Part shown: one piece after another, positions 56,431 through 64,000 of the stretch
Layout: every line of letters starts with the position of its first letter
Numbering within the stretch: position 1 is the first letter of the stretch
NCBI GenBank assembly: GCA_018831265.1
Contig: JAHJCO010000029.1
Span: forward strand, 43,099 to 107,098
Source: Actinomycetota bacterium
GTDB taxonomy: Bacteria > Actinomycetota > Geothermincolia > Fen-727 > Anoxymicrobiaceae
Length of the DNA: 64,000 bases
Direction: 5' to 3'
Translations under genes and position numbers: made by a program
The notes under the pieces: model-generated
Databases searched by the model: none
Seen by the model: only the letters and a program-made list of their open reading frames with translations
What the model was told of the DNA's origin: nothing

Positions 56431-57483
56431 CTAAGCCGGCACCATCCCGGCGAGCCTGACTTTGATTATCTCCTCGGCCTCCGCCACCGTGCGGTCCAGG
56501 CACTCCTTGACAGTCGGGATGTCGTTCATGAGCCCGGTCACCTGGCCTACCGGCAGCACGCCCCTCTCCAGGTCGCCGTCCTCGGTGGCCTCCTTTATCT
56601 GCTTGAAGGCGTTGGCCATGTAGGCGAGCTGGCGCGCGTTGTCCCAGCCGGAGGCGAGCACTCCCACGAACATCTTCCAGTACGGCAGACCCAGCATGTC
56701 CGCGATGAACTTCGAGTTGGGGATCGCGGTGAGGTAGCCGAACGGGAAAATGCCACGCTTCGTGGCTTTGCGAGCCCCCGGGGTGTCGAGCACCCGGCAC
56801 CACAGCCCGTCGAACTTGCGGCTGTAGATGGTGTCGTAGATGTCCTTCTCCAGGGACAGCTTCTTGTAGTTCTCGTGCAGCGGGCTTTCCACGGTGGTCA
56901 TCAGGCGCGTACCCATCGCGACGCCTTCAGCGCCCAGCGCGAGCGCGCCGGCCAGGCCGCGCCCGTTCCCCACACCACCGGCCGCTATGACAGGGATGTC
57001 CAGCCCCGCCGCAAGGCTGGGCACCAGGCAGAACGTGGTGGGGGGCTCGCCGTGCGCGGCCGCCTCGTTGCCGGTGGCGATGACGCCGTCGCAGCCGTAG
57101 TCCTGGGCGCGCTTCGCGTGTCGGAGGTTGGTGACCGTGGCCACGACCTTGCCGCCGTACTCGTGGGCTCCCTGCACTATCCAGTCGCCCTTGCCCAGCG
57201 AGAAGTTTATGACCGGGATCTTTTCCTCCAGGCACACCGCGGCATTCGCGGCCGCGCCGGGGAACAGCAGCGAGGCGTTCGCCCCGAACGGCTTGTCGGT
57301 GAGGCCCCGGATCTCCTTAATCGCCTCGCGGGTCTGGGCGGCGTCCAGCACTCCCGTCGCGAGAATGCCCAGGCCGCCCGCCTCGGAGACCGCCGCCACC
57401 ATCCTGGGCGTGCTTATCCAGGACATCCCCGAAAGGATGATCGGGTGTTCGATGCCCAACATTTCCGTGATGCGGGTCTTCAT
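56431..57483 (-). CDS. nitronate monooxygenase / enoyl-ACP reductase II-like flavoprotein
   Basis: 350 residues of the FMN-binding NPD family. MLGIEHPIILSGMSWIST start, EAGGLGILATG, IPVINFSLGKGDW, CDGVIATGNEAAAHGE with the candidate catalytic His, and IAAGGVGNGRGLAGALALGAEGVAMGTRLM (FMN phosphate). Oxidises alkyl nitronates in known members; some relatives act as FabK or in other flavin reactions. Monocistronic between a terminator and the K+ channel gene. Confidence 0.9.
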   Translation of the reverse strand: MKTRITEMLGIEHPIILSGMSWISTPRMVAAVSEAGGLGILATGVLDAAQTREAIKEIRGLTDKPFGANASLLFPGAAANAAVCLEEKIPVINFSLGKGDWIVQGAHEYGGKVVATVTNLRHAKRAQDYGCDGVIATGNEAAAHGEPPTTFCLVPSLAAGLDIPVIAAGGVGNGRGLAGALALGAEGVAMGTRLMTTVESPLHENYKKLSLEKDIYDTIYSRKFDGLWCRVLDTPGARKATKRGIFPFGYLTAIPNSKFIADMLGLPYWKMFVGVLASGWDNARQLAYMANAFKQIKEATEDGDLERGVLPVGQVTGLMNDIPTVKECLDRTVAEAEEIIKVRLAGMVPA

Positions 57484-57628
57484 GCGCCTCTCCTCCTCGT
57501 AACGGCCGGGGCACCCGGCCGTGCCTGTCGAGATCGTTCCGGTTGATTCGCCACGGATGACGATCCGCGCGAGTCATTCTATAACAGATACCCGGCCGGA
57601 AGGTGCGCAGACAGGCATGACCCCCGGG

Positions 57629-58687
57629 TCAGTCGAGCGCGCTGGGGGGCTTCTCCGAGGCCAGCACGACCAGGACGTCGTCCTTCTCAAGCGTCGTGTC
57701 CCTCGCCATGAACTGCAGGCCCCTGGGCCCCACGACCCCCATCACGCTGATGTCTTTCTCCATCTTGAGAGCCTGTGCCGCCTCCGCTACGGTCTTTCCC
57801 GCAAGCTCCTCCCCCACCGGGATCCTGTAGGTGTTCGTCACGTCGGCCTTGGTAGAGATCGTGTTCACCAGCTCGATGAGGCCGTAGCGGACCGCGGACT
57901 GGGCGAGCAAATTGCCCGCGATGATGTTGAGGTCGAGTATCTCCTTCACACCCGCGAGCTCCAGGTGGTAGCTGTTGTCTGGGTCCATGACCTCCGCCGT
58001 CACCTGGGCGCCCGGCTTCAGCTTCATGATGGAGAGCGCGGAAAGCACGGTCCTCGCGTCCACGTCGCAGGCGTCACCACCCCCCGACTCGTCGGCCAGC
58101 AGGATTATAGCGGCGGCGTCCGGGACGTTCGCCTTCTGAAGGTCCGCCTGTGTGGTGGGATTCCCGCGCAGGAAGAACACCATGTCGTCCTCGTATGGCG
58201 ATTCCTCCAGCCCGCACATCAGGAGTATCGGGCGCTTCTGCCCGGGTACGGCGCGCAGCAGGCGCTCCAGCACGTACCGACCCCTCGAGTTCCAGCCGCA
58301 CACCAGGAAGTGGTTCTTCAGAGAGTTCTTCTTCTCCAAGCCTTTCGCCCTCCCCTTGGCCTTCGCTATCCGGGCGGCCGCGCTCGCCGTTATCGCGGTG
58401 GTCAGCAGTGCGAAGCCCATCACCAGGGCTGCGATATCAGCTATCTTGCCGCCCAGCGTTATCGGGACCTTGTCCCCGTAACCGACTGTCGCCATCGTGA
58501 TGATCAACATCCAGAGCGCGTCACCGTAGGTCTGGATCATCGGGTTCGTCCTGCGCTCGAAGGCGAGGATGACCAGCGCCCCGACAGCCCAGACCAGCAT
58601 CAACGAGCCGAGCACGCTCACGATGAAGGTGCGCTTGTAGAAGACGCGCCTGAGGTTCTCCTTGAAGTAGCCTGTACGCTCTGCCAT
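57629..58687 (-). CDS. two-TM potassium channel with RCK/TrkA-N domain
   Basis: 352 residues. Membrane helix 1 (FIVSVLGSLMLVWAVGALVI), pore loop with filter TVGYGDKVPI, helix 2 (IADIAALVMGFALLTTAITA), then a cytoplasmic TrkA-N domain starting HFLVCGWNSRGRYVLERLL and a TrkA-C part (TYRIPVGEELAGKTVAEAA). The first Rossmann motif reads GWNSRG in place of GxGxxG, so nucleotide binding may be altered. Likely a K+ channel of the MthK/Kch type. Confidence 0.9.
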   Translation of the reverse strand: MAERTGYFKENLRRVFYKRTFIVSVLGSLMLVWAVGALVILAFERRTNPMIQTYGDALWMLIITMATVGYGDKVPITLGGKIADIAALVMGFALLTTAITASAAARIAKAKGRAKGLEKKNSLKNHFLVCGWNSRGRYVLERLLRAVPGQKRPILLMCGLEESPYEDDMVFFLRGNPTTQADLQKANVPDAAAIILLADESGGGDACDVDARTVLSALSIMKLKPGAQVTAEVMDPDNSYHLELAGVKEILDLNIIAGNLLAQSAVRYGLIELVNTISTKADVTNTYRIPVGEELAGKTVAEAAQALKMEKDISVMGVVGPRGLQFMARDTTLEKDDVLVVLASEKPPSALD

Positions 58688-58732
58688 CCAGCCCCCGTAT
58701 GCCCGCTGCCCGAAGCGGCAGTGCCCTTACGG

Positions 58733-59095
58733 CTATTCCTTCAGCAGCTTCGCCTTCTGCTTTTCGAACTGCTCGGGGGTGATATCGCCCTTATCGCGCA
58801 GCTCGGCCAGCTTGTGCAGCTTGTCGGCCGCGGCGGCGGCCTTGTTGAACTCGTACTCCTGCTTGTACTCCTCTTCGGCCTTTATGTCCTGCGCGGTCAC
58901 GGGCCTGAAGATGAAGTAGCAGAGTGTGCCCAGTATAGGCAGGAAGACTATGGCGACTATCCAGAGAGCCACGGCCCAGCCCGAGAGGTCGTCCCGCCTG
59001 AACAGGTCGATGAGGGCGAACGCCCAGAAGAACATGATGGGCAGGAAGATGATGAAGAGGACCAGCCAGCCCCAGAACCCGATGCTACCTTCCAC
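58733..59095 (-). CDS. PLDc_N/SHOCT-domain membrane protein
   Basis: 120 residues. Two hydrophobic segments (FWGWLVLFIIFLPIMFFWAFAL; WAVALWIVAIVFLPILGTLCYFIF) with IDLFRRDDLSGW between them match the phospholipase D nuclease N-terminal domain. The C-terminus KLHKLAELRDKGDITPEQFEKQKAKLL is a SHOCT motif. Common small actinobacterial membrane protein; no known specific role. Confidence 0.88.
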   Translation of the reverse strand: MEGSIGFWGWLVLFIIFLPIMFFWAFALIDLFRRDDLSGWAVALWIVAIVFLPILGTLCYFIFRPVTAQDIKAEEEYKQEYEFNKAAAAADKLHKLAELRDKGDITPEQFEKQKAKLLKE

Positions 59096-59229
59096 GTGAA
59101 AACCTCCTGTTAGAAACCGCCATCGACGTATTCTAACGCACTATTCCTTCCTCCCTGCCAGAAGTCGGAGATGCTCGGCGGATCGCAGATTCGGGAGTGC
59201 AGGCAGGTGCGGCAACGAAAAAGGCAGAT

Positions 59230-59496
59230 CTAGTAGGCACTGCCGCGCGGCAGTATGGCGTAAACCCGCAAGGTTCTTGACTCTCCCTGTGGTTCAAACA
59301 GAATTCTCCAATCGCCTACTCTCATGCGCCAGCTTCCCTTGAGTTCTCCTGTGAGGGTCCTCACGTCGGGGTGTATAAACGGATTCTCTAGCTGCTCGAG
59401 TTCGCGGAGGGCTTCAACTATCCTCGACCTAGTCTTCCTGTCCAACTTCCGGTACTTCTTCTCCGCGCTGGGTAGAACCTCAACCTTCCAGCTCAT
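59230..59496 (-). CDS. RelE/ParE-superfamily toxin
   Basis: 88 residues from MSWKVEVLPSAEKKY, with GGAG 6 bases upstream. The RelE-like fold ends with WRMRVGDWRILFEPQGESRT and LRVYAILPRGSAY, with the Arg and Tyr residues expected in ribosome-dependent RNases. The gene overlaps its antitoxin by 17 bases. RelE and ParE activities cannot be told apart by eye. Confidence 0.9.
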   Translation of the reverse strand: MSWKVEVLPSAEKKYRKLDRKTRSRIVEALRELEQLENPFIHPDVRTLTGELKGSWRMRVGDWRILFEPQGESRTLRVYAILPRGSAY

Positions 59497-59719
59497 CAAG
59501 ACTCCTACCCTTCGTTCCCGAAGCCAGCTCCTCTCTGCCATTTCGGATGATATCAACCCACTCGGGCCGTGACAGCAGTTCCAACGTTTCCCGATGCCTC
59601 TCGATATACTCGTCGATGAGCTCCGTCAGTATCTCCTTGATGTTCCTCTTCTCGAGACTGGCTACAATCTTGAGCTCATCCCTCTTTTCTTCAGGTATCC
59701 GCACCGTCACCGATGACAC
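59480..59719 (-). CDS. antitoxin of the RelBE/ParDE-type pair
   Basis: 79 residues from GTG, with AAGGAGGTG upstream. SSVTVRIPEEKRDELKIVA at the start fits a ribbon-helix-helix or RelB-like DNA-binding arm, followed by an acidic helical toxin-binding tail (LIDEYIERHRETLEL). Antitoxin-first order with overlap is typical. It probably represses its own promoter. Confidence 0.87.
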   Translation of the reverse strand: MSSVTVRIPEEKRDELKIVASLEKRNIKEILTELIDEYIERHRETLELLSRPEWVDIIRNGREELASGTKGRSLDELEG

Positions 59720-59747
59720 GGTTTCACCTCCTTGAAATGATATTTGT

Positions 59748-59776
59748 AGATTACTATACTAGTGGATTAGTGTCAA
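59748..59776 (-). promoter_or_regulatory. promoter of the toxin-antitoxin operon
   Basis: On the minus strand TTGACA (59771-59776) and TAATCT (59748-59753) are 17 bp apart, 28 bases before the antitoxin GTG. The region is AT-rich and carries an ACTAGT palindrome, a possible repressor site. Confidence 0.65.
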
Positions 59777-59802
59777 TAGCAGGGGCGGGTGACCGTCTCT
59801 AT

Positions 59803-61169
59803 TCATCCCTCTCCCCTGAAAGATGGTAAGGGTAAGGGGGACCCGGGCACCTCCTCGTGCTCAAGGACCACTTCGCCGTCCGTTCCCTTTCGTGCATTGA
59901 TCCATTTCAGCCACCGGTCGTTGTCCGTATCGGGGAAGTCCTCGCGGTAGTGGTCCCCCCTCGACTCTGTCCGCTCAAGTGAAGATCGCAGGAACATCTC
60001 CGCGGCAAGGACCATGTTCGCCGTCTCGTCCGCCTTTACCAGCTCGTGCGGATCGGCGGCGAACAGCCCCGGCAGGTCGGAGGCGCAGGCGATGTCGGTT
60101 CGCACCCCGCCGCGAAGAGACTGGACCAGCGGCATCCAGACCTGTGGAGAGCCGAAGACGTCTACGCCTTCCTCGGCGAGCCGCCGGATGTTGAGCGGCA
60201 CCAGTTCCCCACAGACATAAGCATCCTGCGCGTGATGTACCGGCCCGGCCACCGCGACATGTCGAAGTAGAACGGCGGTCCGTTGCGCTCGCGTGCCTCT
60301 TTCGCCATCGCCTGGACGATGTGGCAGACCTCCGCCGTATCGCCCTCCGGCCTGTACCTCTTCATGAACGACTCCGGCCGGCGATCCAGGAAGCGCGCGC
60401 GCCGGGCCGCGACACCCGTACCCTCGAAGCCGTAGCATGGAGAGCCCGTGTTGCTGAAGAGGAACTCCATGTTGCACAGGCGGACCCCGGCGTCGTAGGC
60501 AAGCCGGAAGGCGTCGCCCGTCACCGCGTCCACGCAGGCGTACCCTCCCCTGAAGGAGCAGTCGGCCGCCGCGAGCACGACCGCGCGGGCCTTGAAGACG
60601 AGCGGCTCGCCGGTACGTGCGTGGACCCCGACCGCGCCGGCTACCCGGCCGTCCCGCCGCAGCAGGCTCGTGATCATCACCCGCGGGTACAAGCGCACGT
60701 CCCCTCCCCGCTTCCGCTCCCGCACCTGCTCCATCAGCGCCCCCACCACCGCGGCCCCGCCGACCGCGCCGTCCCTCCCGGGGACCACCAGCATGCGCAC
60801 ACCTTCCAGACCCCGCGACGGCATGGTCTGGTAGCCGAGCAAGGGCAGGCGGCGGTACTCGATACCCCACGACTCCAGGACCTCCAGCCGCCCGTGTGAG
60901 GTCTCGAGCATGTCGCGGACCATGTCCCTTCGCGAGAGACCGCCATTGGCGTTCGCTATCGTATCCGCCCAGAGGCCCGGGTCGTAGCGTGGCAGGCAGT
61001 AGACAGTAGCCCCCGCCGCCATACGCGACTGGCTGGTCAGGCCGATGGACCGCTTGTCCACCACGGCCACGTCCCGGACGCCGGCCTCCCCGGCGCTCAG
61101 CGCTGCCCACAGGCCGGCGAAGCCGCTGCCGATGACCAGGAGGTCGCAGGAGTGCTCTTCCACTACCAC
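59803..61169 (-). pseudogene. decayed fumarate reductase/succinate dehydrogenase-type flavoprotein
   Basis: The N-terminal part from GTG near 61163-61169 reads CDLLVIGSGFAGLWAALSAG (FAD fold), KRSIGLTSQSRMAAGATVY and FSNTGSPCYGFEGTG. At about 60205-60240 the coherent frame switches by one base: CGELVPLNIRRLAEEGVD continues in another frame. After LPGLFAA the usual GD..G segment and about 80-100 residues are missing, jumping to DPHELVKADETANMVLAAEM. The tail runs into a repeat-like region. A pseudogene or sequencing indel plus deletion. The ferredoxin upstream was probably its partner. Confidence 0.75.
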
Positions 61170-61375
61170 GCCCCCGGCTTGGCCTTCTTGAACGGCCCGA
61201 CCCGGACGGCCCCCTCGGGACAGGCCAGCTCGCAGCTGTAGCAGGTCATGCAGTCGGAGAGGTAGGCAACGCGGGCTTTCTTCGCCTCGCGGTCCAGGTA
61301 GATGACGTCCATTGGACACGCTGACTCACAACGCCCGCACCCGCTGCACAGATCCTCGTCGATGTTTTGGATCAC
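61163..61375 (-). CDS. 2[4Fe-4S] ferredoxin
   Basis: 70 residues from a GTG (MIQNIDEDLCSGCGRC). Cys clusters CSGCGRCESACPMDVI and CMTCYSCELACPEGAV each give CxxCxxCxxxCP for one 4Fe-4S cluster. It likely passed electrons to or from the adjoining flavoprotein, whose start overlaps its stop. Confidence 0.92.
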   Translation of the reverse strand: MIQNIDEDLCSGCGRCESACPMDVIYLDREAKKARVAYLSDCMTCYSCELACPEGAVRVGPFKKAKPGAW

Positions 61376-61582
61376 TCGATTCCCTCTTTCGTGGTTCCAT
61401 TCTAAACGTTAGGTCTTTCACGCGATCAGCACTTATCACACGCGCCCATCCTGCCGATAAGGTATTAGCGTATCGGACAGATGGCAGCAGGCTGAAGACC
61501 CCCCCCCCGTGTCTTGTTCGCCGCACGTCGCGCGGGGGCAGCCTGGTGGGCTGGGGATGACGCGGCAAGGGGGGTTCTTTCG
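61376..61582. other. intergenic region with C10 tract and sigma-28-like -10
   Basis: A roughly 207-base spacer between the ferredoxin and the LamG gene (divergent). On the plus strand GCCGATAA at 61453-61460 matches the sigma-28 -10 consensus, but the -35 is poor (TATC in place of TAAA). A C10 run at 61499-61508 follows, in context GAAGACCCCC like that at 28565. No gene seen. Confidence 0.4.
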
Positions 61583-64000
61583 ATGAGTGGGGATCATCGT
61601 CCAGCACTTCTTTCCCGTTCCCGAATTCTCACATCACTTGCGGGGTTCCTGGCCCTCCTTCTGGCCATGATCCTCACTCCGTTACCCGCGCTCGCCGCCG
61701 GCTCGAGACCGGGGGCAGGACCGGAGAACAGGTCAATCCCGCAGGCCGGTGAGAACGCCGCTCTGACCGAGCCTATTCAAGAGAAGCCCCTCTCCAGCCG
61801 CGTACGCTCCCGAGCCTACAACAAACCCGAAGCCAAGATCACCAAACCCCACAAGAATGAACATGTTGAAGGGACTATTCATATCAAGGGAACAGCCGAC
61901 ACCCGTGACTTCACGAAATACACCATCTCCTACTCCCCGGTCTCGAACCCGGAGCAGCAGACCCCCATTGCTGAGTCCTTCGAACCGGTACACAACGGGA
62001 AGCTCGCCGACTGGGACACCACCGCCGTCCCGGATGGAGACTACTCGCTCACCCTCACCGTCTTCGATTCAGGCGGACCCGACGCAGTAGATTCCGTGGA
62101 GGTGAGGCTGGACAACCAGCCCCCCGCCCTCTCCTTCTCATCTCCCGGATCAGAGGGAGTGGTCGTAAGCCCCTTCGATATCACCGGCACGGTTGCTGAC
62201 GCCCACCTGAAGAGCTGGAAGCTCAAGGCTGAATCAATACCGGCGCGGCTTTGCTCCCACCTGGACGGAAGCACCGTAAACGAGAGGACGGGAGAGGCGG
62301 GAAGGCTTGAAGGAGACCCCGACTACCCAAATGCCAGGTTCTCATCAGGCCTCCACATAGGCCAGGGCCAGGGCCTCACCTACCCCAGGGACCACAACAT
62401 AGAAAAGGAGAGTGGCACCGTTAAGGTCTGGCTAATCCCCGACTGGTCGGGAGGCGAGCAGTCCGAGCACCTGCTCTTCAGCACCAGGACCGCTGATTTC
62501 TCAAATCCCACCGACTGCCTCAAACTGTCCAAGATCCCCGAAGGCCTCTCCTTCAGCGCATACGACCACGCGGGAGGGGTAAAGACCACGACCATCCCCA
62601 CCACTGAAGCTAACCTCCCGGCTGGAATCCCCGCGCTAATCGCCGCGACCTGGGATTCTGGCGACATCGGCCTCTACCTGAACGGGGTAGCCTCAACCGA
62701 TGTCCAAGGGGGCGGCACCGGGATCATCAGCGAGATGGGAAACAAGCTCTACGTCGGCTTCTACCCCGAGGCTGGACTTGAAGCAGACGCCACCTTCGAC
62801 GAGCTCTCCATCTACGATTACGCGCGACCCGTATCAGCGATACGGGCGGACTACCTAGCCGAATCTCCCAAGACGCTCGGAGATACGAAGACAACCATAG
62901 CCCGGGGAGAAGACCCGGTGGACAATTCCCTGCTGGGCACTGCAACAGTAGAGGACTCTCCCGCGGAAGCGGTTCTCCTTTTCCTCGAGGCAAGGGACGA
63001 CTTCAACCTCAAATCAAACATTGAAGAAAGGGTGTTCACCGATAACCCGGACCCCGCGGCCATCATCTCCTCTCCCGGGGAGGGAGAACAGGTCAGCGGC
63101 CTCGTCACGGTCGAGGGCTCCTGCTTCGACATGGACCTATCTTCATGGACCCTCTCCGCCAAGCCTGGGGATGCCTCCTCTCCCGGGGTATGGACCCCGA
63201 TCGCCTCGGGAAACGAGGCCGTCTGGAGGGGCGGAATAGCAGACTGGGACACATCAGCCTATTCGGGTCCCGCCTCACTCAAGCTGGAGGTCATCGACTC
63301 GCACGGGAAGACCTCGGTGGAAACCCGCACCGTCTACGTCCTTTCCGCGGGACCCCTGACCGCGGACATCGTCTCCCCTGCGGAGGGTCAGGCGATCGAT
63401 TCCCCCTTCCAGGTGACGGGCACCGCCTCCGGTGCCAACTTCGAGGGCTACTCACTTGAATACCGTGAGAAGTCCCCGTCCTTCCTGTGTCACTTCAACG
63501 ACAACACCAGAAACGAGAGGGACGCCGATACGGGGACCATCACCGGCTCTCCGGCCTTCCAGCCCGGGAAGTTCGACTCTGGCCTGTTCATAGGCTCAGG
63601 AGACAGCCTTTCCTACCCCACCTCTGGAAACATCACCGCTTCAAGCGGCACTCTCGCGATGTGGGTCACCCCCGACTGGAGCGCATCAAGTGAGGGCACG
63701 CACACCCTGTTCTCCACCGAGCCCACCGAGTTCGGAAGCGGCCTTTCCATCTCAAAGGAAGAGGGAAAGATACTTTTCAGCGCCTTCGACTCCTTCGGAC
63801 GCCCGGAGAGCGTATCCGCACCCCTGACCGATGATGATGTCCGGCAGGGCGTTCCCTTTCACCTGGCGGCAACCTGGAACGAGGGGGATATCCGGTTCTA
63901 CCTGAACGGGGTTGAGCACAGGCCTGAAGGCGGGCAGATGGGAAGCGGGGTGGTCCGCTGGCTGGGAGAGAGGCTGTTCGTGGGCTCGAGCGCAGACGGG
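61583..64000 (+). CDS. secreted LamG/Ig-like protein, truncated by the window end
   Basis: 806 codons are open to the right edge. From MSGDHRPALLSRSRILTSL, with GGGGGG 9 bases before the ATG, a signal peptide runs through LPALAA. Then come Ig-like strands (VSPFDITGTVADAHLKSWKL), a LamG-type domain (SGLHIGQGQGLTYPRD...VKVWLIPDW...LYLNGVA...LYVGFY, residues about 225-415) and another Ig-like region. A second LamG copy (SGLFIGSGDSLSYPTS...MWVTPDW...FYLNGVE...LFVGSS) reaches the edge. Repeating Ig-LamG pairs suggest carbohydrate or cell-surface binding. The upstream region has a C10 tract. Confidence 0.8.
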   Translation, partial: MSGDHRPALLSRSRILTSLAGFLALLLAMILTPLPALAAGSRPGAGPENRSIPQAGENAALTEPIQEKPLSSRVRSRAYNKPEAKITKPHKNEHVEGTIHIKGTADTRDFTKYTISYSPVSNPEQQTPIAESFEPVHNGKLADWDTTAVPDGDYSLTLTVFDSGGPDAVDSVEVRLDNQPPALSFSSPGSEGVVVSPFDITGTVADAHLKSWKLKAESIPARLCSHLDGSTVNERTGEAGRLEGDPDYPNARFSSGLHIGQGQGLTYPRDHNIEKESGTVKVWLIPDWSGGEQSEHLLFSTRTADFSNPTDCLKLSKIPEGLSFSAYDHAGGVKTTTIPTTEANLPAGIPALIAATWDSGDIGLYLNGVASTDVQGGGTGIISEMGNKLYVGFYPEAGLEADATFDELSIYDYARPVSAIRADYLAESPKTLGDTKTTIARGEDPVDNSLLGTATVEDSPAEAVLLFLEARDDFNLKSNIEERVFTDNPDPAAIISSPGEGEQVSGLVTVEGSCFDMDLSSWTLSAKPGDASSPGVWTPIASGNEAVWRGGIADWDTSAYSGPASLKLEVIDSHGKTSVETRTVYVLSAGPLTADIVSPAEGQAIDSPFQVTGTASGANFEGYSLEYREKSPSFLCHFNDNTRNERDADTGTITGSPAFQPGKFDSGLFIGSGDSLSYPTSGNITASSGTLAMWVTPDWSASSEGTHTLFSTEPTEFGSGLSISKEEGKILFSAFDSFGRPESVSAPLTDDDVRQGVPFHLAATWNEGDIRFYLNGVEHRPEGGQMGSGVVRWLGERLFVGSSADG

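Noticed and set aside
59803..61110. Complete 435-residue protein in the second frame of the flavoprotein region
   Set aside because: Its N-terminal 270 residues are Gly/Arg-rich out-of-frame sequence; only the last 145 carry family features.

Overview
The window is high-GC DNA (roughly 65 percent) from what looks like a deep-branching actinobacterium. This placement is an inference. It rests on base composition, frequent GTG/TTG starts and ATGA overlaps, a WhiG/FliA-type sigma factor, the long form of the hibernation factor, the ECF sigma/DUF5667-type pair and large WYFAEG-module secreted proteins. No 16S rRNA or tRNA gene is visible. About 95 percent of the DNA is coding, in long co-directional blocks mostly on the minus strand.

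Layout. 1-4046: nucleotide and RNA housekeeping (rph-rdgB, an MBL hydrolase, murI) and two small plus-strand genes. 4047-5700: a repeat-rich island holding an inverted-repeat element, palindromes and ssrA (tmRNA) with a partial duplication of its 3' end, then smpB. 5704-18111: ctp, ftsX, ftsE, a PHP phosphatase, prfB (with a programmed frameshift), secA, two HD-domain membrane proteins, hpf and cspA. 18629-28601: an operon of three giant secreted proteins sharing a roughly 110-residue WYFAEG module. The first gene of that operon starts across a G10 homopolymer that is one base out of frame. The second carries its module array inside a glycosidase-like barrel. 28801-35024: flgM, comF, a methionine-salvage and SAM-cycle set (mtnA, class II aldolase-like, ahcY, PNP) and a sugar-phosphate isomerase. 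35312-44419: nucleotide-sugar and glycan synthesis (phosphomannomutase, nucleotidyltransferase, a GMD/RMD-like pair, three GT2 enzymes, an EamA-type transporter, ugd). 44667-47758: rnhA, a zinc-ribbon coiled-coil protein, a Nif3-like protein and a small-multidrug-export-type protein. 47875-54146: a three-gene membrane redox-like module, the WhiG/FliA sigma, a GH3 glycosidase, and a TetR regulator with a membrane protein. 54197-61375: a DUF5667-like protein with its ECF sigma, a small octad-repeat secreted protein, nitronate monooxygenase, a K+ channel, a SHOCT protein, a RelBE-type toxin-antitoxin pair, and a decayed flavoprotein next to a ferredoxin. 61583 to the end: a secreted LamG protein that runs off the window.

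The genes make physiological sense together. The mannose and UDP-glucuronate pathway with its glycosyltransferases points to an exported polysaccharide or glycosylated surface. The secreted WYFAEG, beta-helix and LamG proteins would decorate that surface. The HD-GYP proteins, WhiG/FliA, FlgM and ECF sigma suggest layered control of a developmental or surface programme. No flagellar structural gene is present here.

The most unusual signals are these. (1) The module array inside the glycosidase-like gene looks reciprocally recombined at a repeated LFN. (2) The G10 tract lies in the signal-peptide region of the beta-helix protein. (3) A family of palindromic repeats, usually in tandem pairs, sits just upstream of prfB, the isomerase gene, ugd and rnhA; each unit carries a conserved ATG reading MK(T/I/L)SDA, which supplies the apparent start codon of rnhA. 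(4) Several other palindrome families supply stop codons or mark convergent gene ends.
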